Source of the DNA: JABWCK01 sp043822385
GTDB taxonomy: Archaea > Micrarchaeota > Micrarchaeia > Norongarragalinales > Norongarragalinaceae
Assembly (NCBI GenBank): GCA_043822385.1
Contig: JBDRBT010000003.1
Location: 1-7,901, forward strand
Direction: 5' to 3'
DNA length: 7,901 bases
The notes under the pieces are model-generated. The model did no database searches. It was given only the letters and a program-made list of their open reading frames with translations, and had not been told where the DNA came from. Shown piece after piece: positions 1 to 5,690 of this stretch (the first letter of the stretch is position 1; each line of letters begins with the position of its first letter). The position numbers and the translations under genes are program-made.

Positions 1-1
1 T

Positions 2-787
2 GAACAAAAAAACGGAATGTACGCTATAAACTTTGAAATAAATCAAGACGGCGAGTTAGTTCAAGAAGGAACTGCATTCATTTCACCGGACGGAAAACAA
101 TTATTCTTAAGCGCTCCACTAGACTTAACTGAAGCATTACCTGAACCAACCACGCAAACGCAAGAATACGCAAAGAACGACAAACCAGTAATAGACTTAT
201 TTATAATGAGTCATTGTCCTTACGGTACTCAAGAAGAAAAAGCAATTCTGCCAGTAATAAACAAACTAGGCGACAAAGTTGATTTCAACGTGCGTTTTGT
301 TTACTACGCAATGCACGGCGAAACTGAAATCAAGGAAGAATTAAACCAGTACTGCATTCAAAAAGAACAAAACAACAAGTACTTGAATTACTTGAGTTGC
401 TTCCTTGATGCAGGAAACGGAACTGCTTGCTTGATTGAAGCTGAAATAAACACGCAAGAACTAGAAAATTGCGTTGCGCAAGCAGATGAAGATTTTGCGG
501 TAACCGCAAACTTTGAAGACGAATCAAGCTGGCTAAGCGGTACTTACCCCTTAGTTAACTTAGATGTTGAATTAAACGAAGCTTACGGAGTTGGAGGAAG
601 CCCAACACTAGTAATAAACGGAATTACAGTAAACGCTCAAAGAAACCCTGCATCGATTATGGACGCGGTATGCAATTCGTTTACTGAAGCTCCAAGCGAA
701 TGCAGTGAAGAAGTATCAACCGAAACACCAACAGCTGGGTTTGGTTACTCTGGAACTGCTTCAACAGATTCAGGAAGCTGTAGTTAA
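2..787 (+). CDS. Exported thioredoxin-fold (DsbA/GILT-like) protein, 5'-truncated
   Basis: The reading frame is open to the left edge (E-Q-K-N-G before the Met codon at 17), and the N-terminal text looks like the middle of a domain, so the real start and any signal peptide lie outside the window. Counting from the Met at 17, a thioredoxin fold begins near residue 57. It has an active-site-like S-H-C67-P-Y-G70 motif and the cis-proline loop G193-G-S-P196-T expected in DsbA-like folds. Between them lies a Cys-rich helical insert (C113, C128, C138, C152) after an M-H-G-E motif, reminiscent of GILT-type thiol reductases. C219 and C229 precede a Ser/Thr/Gly-rich tail ending C255-S. The second active-site Cys of CxxC is Gly, so it may work as a monothiol or disulfide-exchange protein. 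The likely role is thiol-disulfide chemistry or thiol binding outside the membrane; the substrate is unknown. A pyrimidine-rich tract follows the stop. Confidence 0.85.
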   Translation, partial: EQKNGMYAINFEINQDGELVQEGTAFISPDGKQLFLSAPLDLTEALPEPTTQTQEYAKNDKPVIDLFIMSHCPYGTQEEKAILPVINKLGDKVDFNVRFVYYAMHGETEIKEELNQYCIQKEQNNKYLNYLSCFLDAGNGTACLIEAEINTQELENCVAQADEDFAVTANFEDESSWLSGTYPLVNLDVELNEAYGVGGSPTLVINGITVNAQRNPASIMDAVCNSFTEAPSECSEEVSTETPTAGFGYSGTASTDSGSCS

Positions 788-820
788 ATTTTTTTCCCCT
801 CTCTCTTTTTTCTTGTTTTT
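785..820 (+). terminator. T-rich archaeal-type terminator
   Basis: Immediately after the stop of the thioredoxin-fold gene is a run of almost pure pyrimidines with several T5-T7 tracts. Archaeal RNA polymerase terminates at such oligo-T stretches without needing a hairpin, and no strong hairpin is visible here. Confidence 0.55.
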
Positions 821-829
821 ATTTAAAGG
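821..829 (+). promoter_or_regulatory. TATA-like box before the 45-residue ORF
   Basis: ATTTAAAGG lies after the T-rich terminator and resembles an archaeal TATA element. Its centre is only about 16 bp before the ATG at 841, closer than the roughly 25 bp from box to transcription start usual in archaea. Either the box is slightly further upstream in the T-rich run or this is coincidental. Confidence 0.3.
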
Positions 830-840
830 TTTTATTTTTA

Positions 841-978
841 ATGAGAGCCCACACTGGAACGCTTTACATTGATGACGGCTTAATGCTAGCAGGCGTAGTA
901 ATGATTCTATTAAACGACGTTATTACTGGAATAGCTTTAATTGGGCTGGGCGCTGGACTACACTTAATGCTCGGTTAA
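841..978 (+). CDS. Small hydrophobic membrane protein (45 aa), unknown function
   Basis: An ATG-initiated ORF of 45 codons ends in TAA at 976-978. The protein starts with a short polar stretch (M-R-A-H-T-G-T-L-Y-I-D-D-G), then is hydrophobic from about residue 14 to the end, broken by N-D near residues 26-27. It reads as one long membrane helix or a short hairpin. It sits between a T-rich terminator with a TATA-like box and the convergent glutaredoxin gene, whose stop is only 3 bp away; this fills the gap neatly and supports a real gene. There is no Shine-Dalgarno, so it would be a leaderless or near-leaderless message. I recognise no family. Spurious ORF status cannot be excluded at this length. 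Confidence 0.5.
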   Translation: MRAHTGTLYIDDGLMLAGVVMILLNDVITGIALIGLGAGLHLMLG

Positions 979-981
979 AGT

Positions 982-1215
982 TTACTTCAATGCTTGGTCA
1001 ATAGCCACCCTATCAAAACCAACAATTATTTTACCGTCAATATCTATTACTGGAACACCTAATTGACCGCTCTTGTCAATCATTTCTTGAGCAGCAGCCT
1101 GGTCTTCAGCAACATTCACATCCTGGAACGGTTGGTTTATGCTAGTAAAGTATTCTTTAGCGCGAACACACCAAGGACAAGTAGGAGTAGAATAAACAAT
1201 TACTTTGTGAGCCAA
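982..1215 (-). CDS. Glutaredoxin-like protein (NrdH/YruB type)
   Basis: This is a single glutaredoxin domain of about 77 residues. The first strand leads into Y-S-T-P-T-C-P-W-C, the CxxC redox site, followed by an A-K-E-Y-F helix. The cis-proline loop is G-V-P-V-I-D-I-D-G-K, followed by the G-F-D turn typical of small NrdH/YruB glutaredoxin-like proteins. It probably reduces cytosolic disulfides with electrons from a thioredoxin-reductase-like enzyme; the partner is unknown. A longer frame starts at GTG 1224, but the GGGTGAT at 1226-1220 containing that GTG is a near-perfect Shine-Dalgarno, placed 4 nt before TTG at 1215. I therefore prefer the TTG start, giving an N-terminus (M)-A-H-K-V-I-V-Y. 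The gene is convergent with the 45-residue membrane ORF and divergent from the 66-residue one. Confidence 0.9.
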   Translation of the reverse strand: MAHKVIVYSTPTCPWCVRAKEYFTSINQPFQDVNVAEDQAAAQEMIDKSGQLGVPVIDIDGKIIVGFDRVAIDQALK

Positions 1216-1278
1216 AAAAATCACCCGTAAAATAAATAACGCTCAGTGTTAATAAGTTTTATTTCACTTCAAGCAAGG

Positions 1279-1287
1279 ATTTAAAAC
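1279..1287 (+). promoter_or_regulatory. TATA box of the 66-residue membrane protein gene
   Basis: ATTTAAAAC lies in the 79-bp divergent gap between the glutaredoxin and small membrane protein genes. Its centre (about 1283) is 21 bp before ATG 1304 and 27 bp before ATG 1310, fitting a leaderless transcript. The flanking arms GCAAG (1273-1277) and CTTGC (1292-1296) form a weak inverted repeat around the box. Confidence 0.45.
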
Positions 1288-1303
1288 AAGACTTGCACAA
1301 ATA

Positions 1304-1504
1304 ATGGTTATGGCGTCATCCAAAATAGGTTGGTTTAGCTTAATAATTGGGGCATTAATTCTAGCTGGAACTTGGTACTGGCAGTTTTCAAACGCAGCAT
1401 TAGTAGAAAGCTTGCTGGCAATGCTCGGGTACTTGCTTATAGGCGGCTTGCTTTGGATAGGCTTGTTAGTAACCTTGTTAGGAATACTAATAATCTTGTT
1501 GTAA
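1304..1504 (+). CDS. Small two-helix membrane protein (64-66 aa), unknown function
   Basis: The protein is almost entirely hydrophobic. One membrane segment covers about residues 11-28 (I-G-A-L-I-L-A-G-T-W-Y-W core). The second runs from about 38 to the C-terminus and is Leu/Ile/Gly-rich, ending I-I-L-L; it is long enough for one tilted helix or two short ones. There are no charged residues after the N-terminal Lys apart from one Glu near residue 35 in the connecting loop. A second in-frame ATG at 1310 lies 27 bp from the TATA centre and may be the true leaderless start. No family is recognisable. A T-rich run follows, with ABCE1 33 bp downstream on the same strand, so read-through into ABCE1 is possible. 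Confidence 0.65.
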   Translation: MVMASSKIGWFSLIIGALILAGTWYWQFSNAALVESLLAMLGYLLIGGLLWIGLLVTLLGILIILL

Positions 1505-1506
1505 CC

Positions 1507-1520
1507 ATTTTTCTTTTTAT
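1507..1520 (+). terminator. T-rich stretch between small membrane gene and ABCE1
   Basis: A run of T with few other bases just after the stop at 1502-1504 could terminate the upstream gene. The same T/A-rich block (TTTTTAT at 1514-1520) is about 21 bp before the ABCE1 ATG and could instead be part of its promoter. The sequence alone cannot separate these roles. Confidence 0.3.
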
Positions 1521-1537
1521 CTTAAAAGCTGATTAGC

Positions 1538-3289
1538 ATGCCTAGAATAGCAGTAATAGACAAAAACAAGTGCACTAGAGAAAAATGCGGGTATCAATGC
1601 ATTAAAGTATGCCCGGTAAACAAAATGGGTACTGAATGCGTCTTGAAAAATCAAGACGCGTGGCCTGAAATAAACGAGGAATTATGCACTGGCTGCGGCT
1701 TGTGCCCAAAAAGATGCCCGGTTCATTGCATTAAAATAATAAACTTAATTCAAGAACAAGGCGTGCCTTCTTTCCAGTACGCAGTAAACTCTTTCAGGCT
1801 GTACGGCTTTGTTTTACCTAAAGAAAAATCTGTTTTAGGACTAATTGGAGTAAACGGCATTGGAAAAACCACTGCACTGGAATTACTTAGGGGAACAATA
1901 AAACCAAATTTTGGGGAAATAGGTAAAACATTTTCTTGGACTGAAATAAAAAAGAAAGTAAGAGGAGAAGAAATTCAGTCTTTCCTGCAGAAAGTAAGCA
2001 AAAAAGAAATCAAACTCTCGTTCAAACCACAGTTTGTTGACAAACTCGCAGTAACCAAAAAAACAGGCAAGCAATTAATAGATGAAGTAAGCGAAAAAAA
2101 CGAGGAAAAACAAAAAATAATCAAGGAACTAGAACTAGAAAATTGCTTGAACAACAAGTTAAGTGAATTAAGCGGGGGCGAACTACAAAGAATAGCTATT
2201 GCCGCCACAGTTCTCAAGAACGCTAGCATTTACTTTTTCGACGAGCCTTCTTCTTACTTGGATGTAAAACAAAGGCTGAACGCAGCTAGAATAATAAAAA
2301 AATTAAGCGAAACAGCGGAAGTAATAGTTGTAGAACACGATTTAGCGGTTTTGGATTACTTGTGCGACCACGTTCAAATACTATACGGAGAAAAAGCAGC
2401 GTTCGGAATAGTTTCTCAAATAAAGAGTTCTAAAAACGGGGTTAATGAATTCCTGCAAGGCTTTTTGAAGGAAGAAAACACGCGCTTTAGGGACCATGAA
2501 ATAAAATTCAGCAAGTACGCGCCTTCAAGTAAAGCCAGTAAAACAGTTTTGTCTTACCCCCGCCTAGAAAAAAAGTTCAATAATTTTTCTCTGGAAATAG
2601 AAGCAGGAAGCATTGGAGACGCGGAAATAATCGGGGTTTTAGGGCCGAACGGAATAGGCAAGACTACTTTCGCTAAGTTACTAGCTGGAATAGAAAAGCC
2701 AGACAACCAAGGAAAACTAGATGGAACAAAAATTGCGTTGAAACCCCAGTACTTGAAGAGTGATTTTGAAGGAACTGGAATGCAGTTAATGCTTGAAGCA
2801 GGAGTAGATAAAGGCGCGTTCAACGAATTGAAACACAAGCTTGAATTAAGCGACTTAATGGACAAGCCAGTGAAAATAATGAGCGGAGGCGAACTACAAC
2901 GCTTGAGTATTGCCTTGAACTTAAGTAAAGACTGTGACTTGCGAGTTTTAGACGAGCCCTCAGCGTTCCTTGACGTGGAACAAAGATTAAACGCGGGCGA
3001 AGCAATCAAAACAATCACGCAAAAAACAAGTACTCCTTGCCTAGTAATAGACCACGATATTTTATTCATTGACGAAGTATCAAACAGGCTAATGTTGTTT
3101 GACGGAATACCGGGAAAAGAAGGTAAAGCAAAGCCAGCAATAGACAAGAAAACAGGAATGCATTCTTTCCTAAAACAAATGAACATTACTTTCCGCCGCG
3201 ATGCTGAAACAAGCAGGCCTAGAGTAAACAAGCTCAACTCGCAAAAAGACACGGAACAAAAACAAAACAATAATTATTACTACGAGTGA
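1538..3289 (+). CDS. ABCE1/Rli1 ribosome-recycling ATPase
   Basis: This is a full-length, 583-residue Fe-S ABC ATPase. In archaea and eukaryotes ABCE1 splits terminated ribosomes with a release factor/Pelota and stays on the small subunit for reinitiation. Residues 1-70 carry two 4Fe-4S clusters: C12, C17, C21, C25 and C50, C53, C56, C60, with extra C34 and C64. NBD1 has Walker A G104-V-N-G-I-G-K110-T-T, signature L211-S-G-G-E, Walker B D235-E236-P-S-S-Y-L-D and switch His267. NBD2 has Walker A G369-P-N-G-I-G-K375-T-T, signature M448-S-G-G-E, D472-E473-P-S-A-F-L-D and His506. The family tail T-F-R-R-D-A-E-T-x-R-P-R-V-N-K is at residues 551-565, and the protein ends in the usual Tyr-rich terminus. 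All ATPase residues are intact. GCTGATT at 1528-1534 is a weak Shine-Dalgarno before ATG 1538. The stop overlaps the Nudix gene's ribosome-binding site. Confidence 0.98.
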   Translation: MPRIAVIDKNKCTREKCGYQCIKVCPVNKMGTECVLKNQDAWPEINEELCTGCGLCPKRCPVHCIKIINLIQEQGVPSFQYAVNSFRLYGFVLPKEKSVLGLIGVNGIGKTTALELLRGTIKPNFGEIGKTFSWTEIKKKVRGEEIQSFLQKVSKKEIKLSFKPQFVDKLAVTKKTGKQLIDEVSEKNEEKQKIIKELELENCLNNKLSELSGGELQRIAIAATVLKNASIYFFDEPSSYLDVKQRLNAARIIKKLSETAEVIVVEHDLAVLDYLCDHVQILYGEKAAFGIVSQIKSSKNGVNEFLQGFLKEENTRFRDHEIKFSKYAPSSKASKTVLSYPRLEKKFNNFSLEIEAGSIGDAEIIGVLGPNGIGKTTFAKLLAGIEKPDNQGKLDGTKIALKPQYLKSDFEGTGMQLMLEAGVDKGAFNELKHKLELSDLMDKPVKIMSGGELQRLSIALNLSKDCDLRVLDEPSAFLDVEQRLNAGEAIKTITQKTSTPCLVIDHDILFIDEVSNRLMLFDGIPGKEGKAKPAIDKKTGMHSFLKQMNITFRRDAETSRPRVNKLNSQKDTEQKQNNNYYYE

Positions 3290-3295
3290 TTGAAA

Positions 3296-3823
3296 ATGGA
3301 ATGGAAAATAATTGAAACAACAATAGAACACGAAAACCCTTGGTTCACGGTTTCTAAAGAAACAATTAAGACTGAAAAAGGACTCCAGGACTGGTACTTG
3401 TTAAACGGAAAAGCTGCGGTAACTATTTTTGGAGTAACGCTGGAAGGCAAAGTAGTTTTAATTGATAATTACAGGCACGGCATAAGACAAACAATACTCG
3501 AACTGCCGGCTGGTTTTATAGATGAAGGAGAAACACCAGAGCAAGCTGCAGTACGCGAAATGCGTGAAGAAACCGGCTTTAAAGTAAATAAAATTCAATT
3601 AGTGAGCGAACTCTTCTTTAGGCCGAGCCATTCTAAAGACAAAGTTTCGGTTTTTTATGCAGAACTAGGCGAGCAAGGAAAACAAGAACTAGATGAAAAC
3701 GAGGAAGCTGAAGTAGTTTTAGTGACTCCACGCGAGTTATTTGACAAAGTAATCAGTGGCCAAATAACTTCTTCCCTCCAAGTTTCAGCTATTTTGTTGA
3801 TTAAAGAAAAAAAGTTTACTTAA
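3296..3823 (+). CDS. Nudix hydrolase, probable ADP-ribose pyrophosphatase
   Basis: This cytosolic enzyme of 175 residues contains a perfect Nudix box, G-x5-E-x7-R-E-M-R-E-E-T-G-F, at residues 73-95, which binds the metal used to cleave nucleoside diphosphate-X substrates. Upstream are the Y-R-H-G and E-L-P-A-G-F elements usual in ADP-ribose pyrophosphatases. A proline 16 residues after the last glycine of the box (P110) matches the ADPRase subfamily marker. ADP-ribose is the likely substrate (giving AMP and ribose-5-phosphate), but this is inference. A frame from TTG 3290 exists; I chose ATG 3296 because GAGTGATT at 3284-3291, which includes the ABCE1 stop, is a good Shine-Dalgarno at the right distance. 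The gene is thus co-transcribed and probably translationally coupled with ABCE1. It has no cysteines. Its last 8 bp overlap the convergent gene. Confidence 0.93.
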   Translation: MEWKIIETTIEHENPWFTVSKETIKTEKGLQDWYLLNGKAAVTIFGVTLEGKVVLIDNYRHGIRQTILELPAGFIDEGETPEQAAVREMREETGFKVNKIQLVSELFFRPSHSKDKVSVFYAELGEQGKQELDENEEAEVVLVTPRELFDKVISGQITSSLQVSAILLIKEKKFT

Positions 3824-4385
3824 CTAAACCAGTAGACTTGTCTACAACCAACCAAGTCTTTTGCTCAGTATTATCTTCATTAACCCACAAAACAACAAAG
3901 TCACCAGAATCAGCATTTAAAGCAGTGAACTCTCCTTCACTAAAGTATTTGCAGTCATTAATTGAATCCTGGCTCGGGTTTACTGCATTAAAAGCACAAC
4001 CGTAAGCATTACTGAAGCCAGCCAAGCTAGCGGTGTTAAGCATTGCTTCTTCAGGGTAAATCAAGGGCGCCGTCCTCTTAGCGCAAGACGTTAAAGCAGG
4101 CTCTAACCTGAAACTAATTGGAAACAATTGGTAATGCCTCCACACTAAAGAAGGACAAGCACTGTGAGCATTCTTCAATACTAAAACATCAAAAAACCAT
4201 TTTTCGCCTTCTTGCTTTACTGACTCTAAACGAAAAGCCTCAACACCCTCTAAATCCGCTTGCACGAAAGCACGCGCTTGCTCTTCATCTAAACTACTTG
4301 AAGCAGGCGTTGAGAAAGAAAACAACAATAAAACCACTAATATCAACGCAATTAAAGCAAACAAGCTCTTGTAAACGCTATCCAT
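3816..4385 (-). CDS. Membrane-anchored exported protein downstream of the pilin-like genes
   Basis: I do not recognise a family for this 189-residue protein. After a short N-terminus (M-D-S-V-Y-K-S) there is one hydrophobic segment at about residues 8-25, then a Pro/Ala/Ser linker and a soluble domain expected outside the cell. The domain has four cysteines (C77, C101, C130, C145), consistent with two disulfides. It ends in strands V-V-L-W-V-N and T-W-L-V-V-D-K-S-T-G-L-V-K that vaguely recall PepSY-like repeats; this is only a resemblance. The frame can be extended to TTG 4400, but GTGGGTG four bases before ATG 4385 is a clear ribosome-binding site, so I prefer the ATG. It lies 66 bp after the fourth pilin-like gene on the same strand, suggesting an accessory role in that system. 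The leader is not a clear prepilin type (no Lys/Arg-Gly junction), so it is probably an uncleaved anchor. Confidence 0.75.
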   Translation of the reverse strand: MDSVYKSLFALIALILVVLLLFSFSTPASSSLDEEQARAFVQADLEGVEAFRLESVKQEGEKWFFDVLVLKNAHSACPSLVWRHYQLFPISFRLEPALTSCAKRTAPLIYPEEAMLNTASLAGFSNAYGCAFNAVNPSQDSINDCKYFSEGEFTALNADSGDFVVLWVNEDNTEQKTWLVVDKSTGLVK

Positions 4386-4403
4386 AAAACACCCACTCAA
4401 CCC

Positions 4404-4413
4404 GCCTTAAGGC
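4404..4413. repeat. 10-bp perfect palindrome GCCTTAAGGC
   Basis: A perfect palindrome lies in the 66-bp gap before the exported-protein gene (- strand). Its centre is about 24 bp upstream of ATG 4385. The CTTAAG core could act as a degenerate TATA box or a small operator. A chance 10-bp palindrome is possible. Confidence 0.3.
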
Positions 4414-4418
4414 TAGAA

Positions 4419-4445
4419 ACATAAGAAAACACGAAAACTTAATAA
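4419..4445 (-). terminator. T-rich tract after the pilin-like operon
   Basis: Reading the - strand just after the stop at 4452, there are several T3-T4 runs (TTTTCGTGTTTTCTTATG). This could partly terminate transcription from the pilin-like operon before the 3816-4385 gene. It is weaker than the tract at 785-820. Confidence 0.3.
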
Positions 4446-4451
4446 TTTCGC

Positions 4452-5021
4452 TTAGGAACACAAAATAGACATAACCCGAACCGGATTACCTAAAGAATCA
4501 CTTATAGTGACTACTAAATTCTTGTCTGCAACAGTAGGTTCTTTTAAAACCACGTTCTTTTCAGGAAGCAATACTCCCGAACGACTAAAAGTCAAGCCAG
4601 TATAATCAAAAGAATAATCTAACTCAACGACAACAATAGGCGCATTAGGCGTGCTACCATCACAAGAAATTTGAGAGCGAACTAAAGAAAAAGAAGCGCC
4701 TAAAGCAAGTGCAGAAGCAGCAAAATATTTTTTGTTTGATTCTAAAGAATTAATTTTACCGCAAAATTCTTCCAAATTACCCACCCTACAACCCGTAGCA
4801 TCACCGCGGGCAGCAGCATAAGCAGCATCAAAAATCAAATCATCCAACGTAGAATTAAAGAATTCTAACGCATCAGCTTCTCTTTGAGCAATCAATTTTG
4901 ATTTGTAACTCAATAACGAAGTGTCTTCAGTGTTGTTAATAGAGAAAATACCCAGCAATAACAATAGCAAGGCGGCTAGAATCAAGCCGGAAAAGAACAC
5001 TGAAATAAAGCCCTTACTCAT
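4452..5021 (-). CDS. Type IV pilin-like protein lacking the acidic helix residue
   Basis: This is the fourth and last gene of the pilin-like operon, encoding 189 residues. The N-terminus M-S-K-G-F-I-S-V-F-F resembles a type IV prepilin: a short basic leader ending in Lys-Gly, then about 23 hydrophobic residues (5-27). Assuming cleavage after G4, the mature protein starts with Phe, like classical pilins. Unlike its three partners it has no Glu or Asp at +5 or +6 (Phe at both), a feature known from the tip subunit GspK of type II secretion. The ectodomain has a long helical stretch (to about residue 70), four cysteines (C78, C87, C120, C188) and a beta-rich second half. Its ATG overlaps the previous stop (ATGA, 5021-5018), so the genes are coupled. 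No family was recognised beyond the N-terminus. An alternative is a simple N-terminally anchored exported protein. Confidence 0.8.
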   Translation of the reverse strand: MSKGFISVFFSGLILAALLLLLLGIFSINNTEDTSLLSYKSKLIAQREADALEFFNSTLDDLIFDAAYAAARGDATGCRVGNLEEFCGKINSLESNKKYFAASALALGASFSLVRSQISCDGSTPNAPIVVVELDYSFDYTGLTFSRSGVLLPEKNVVLKEPTVADKNLVVTISDSLGNPVRVMSILCS

Positions 5022-5386
5022 TTTCGTCTACCAACTAAAATTACTTGATTAATCGGGTTATGAACATCTAAATCTTGCCGAAACAAGCAAATAGAATTAA
5101 TGTTGTTAAAACAATCTTGCGGATAAGATATTATGCTCGCACTAACTTTGCTGCCTGACAACAAAGTAGAGTCGGTAGTAGCATAAAGCCCGGTTAACGC
5201 TTCAAACTGCGCGTCGCAACCATTCGGACACGCTTCTAAATAATCTCTACCTAGCGTTTCGTACTCGCTCCACTTGAACCTGTCGAAAGACTGCTGGCTA
5301 AACACTACTAAAGAAGTAGTTAAGGTTATGACTAGCCAAAACGCCATTAAAGCATCTAAACTGAACAAGAAACCCCGCTTAGCCAC
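5018..5386 (-). CDS. Type IV pilin-like minor subunit (Asp at +6)
   Basis: This is the third gene of the operon, encoding 122 residues from a GTG start. The leader M-A-K-R-G is followed by F-L-F-S-L-D-A-L-M-A-F and a hydrophobic helix through about residue 29. Cleavage after G5 would place Asp at +6. The S-L-D motif is shared with the next gene upstream and replaces the S-I-E of the class III-type subunit. The ectodomain is small, with four cysteines (C53, C57, C92, C100); the first two form C-P-N-G-C. The GTG start is supported by GGGTGA at 5398-5393, six bases before it, and the gene overlaps the previous stop by 8 bp. Small size, shared N-terminus and tight coupling suggest a minor pilin or pseudopilin. 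No known family name can be assigned. Confidence 0.8.
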   Translation of the reverse strand: MAKRGFLFSLDALMAFWLVITLTTSLVVFSQQSFDRFKWSEYETLGRDYLEACPNGCDAQFEALTGLYATTDSTLLSGSKVSASIISYPQDCFNNINSICLFRQDLDVHNPINQVILVGRRK

Positions 5387-5690
5387 AAACCTTCACCCTC
5401 AATACTTCAATTTCAGAAATAAACCTAGTTGCAGCAAACACTTTACTGCAAGACAAAAAACACTCAGCTTCACTCGTATAATAAAAACAATAATCAATAT
5501 CGCTTGAAATCCAACTCGTTTTGCCGTCAATAATCAATTGCGCAATAGCATCCACGTTATTATCGAATAATTCAGATTGAGTTTGCAAGTTTTTTTGAAT
5601 CAAGTCAACGTTGTAAACAAAAACACCTAAAACCATAGTCAAGACTACCGCCGCCAGAATGAAATCCAAACTCAATAATTGCGCTCTCAC
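5379..5690 (-). CDS. Type IV pilin-like minor subunit (Asp at +6)
   Basis: This is the second gene of the operon, encoding about 103 residues. The frame can be opened from TTG 5699, but GTG at 5690 makes a 4-bp GTGA overlap with the previous stop, and its product starts directly with a prepilin-like leader, M-R-A, then Q-L-L-S-L-D-F-I-L-A-A and a hydrophobic helix to about residue 27. Cleavage after Ala3 would put Asp at +6. Ala in place of Gly at the cleavage site is tolerated by some prepilin peptidases. The ectodomain is short, with an aromatic/Cys patch (Y-C-F-Y-Y, E-C-F-L-S-C) and a final C-G, giving four cysteines. The S-L-D match with the 5018-5386 product suggests that the two are related minor subunits. 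It was not recognised beyond this. Confidence 0.78.
   Translation of the reverse strand: MRAQLLSLDFILAAVVLTMVLGVFVYNVDLIQKNLQTQSELFDNNVDAIAQLIIDGKTSWISSDIDYCFYYTSEAECFLSCSKVFAATRFISEIEVLRVKVCG

Noticed and set aside
1264..1296. Possible operator formed by repeated CAAG/CTTG words around the 1279-1287 TATA box
   Set aside because: The arms are only 4-5 bases with a long spacer and occur easily by chance; mentioned with the promoter but not claimed as an operator.
1883..2229. Two antisense frames inside ABCE1 NBD1
   Set aside because: They lie opposite a conserved ATPase region and have low-complexity Phe/Ser/Leu translations; shadows.
2554..3270. 238-codon open frame antisense to the second half of ABCE1
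   Set aside because: It is fully covered by the intact NBD2 of ABCE1, has a Ser/Phe/Leu-rich composition typical of a reverse-complement shadow, and shows no domain or ribosome-binding site.
4118..4387. 89-codon + strand frame
   Set aside because: Antisense to the exported protein at 3816-4385, which has a ribosome-binding site and a clear membrane anchor; no coherent protein features in the + frame.
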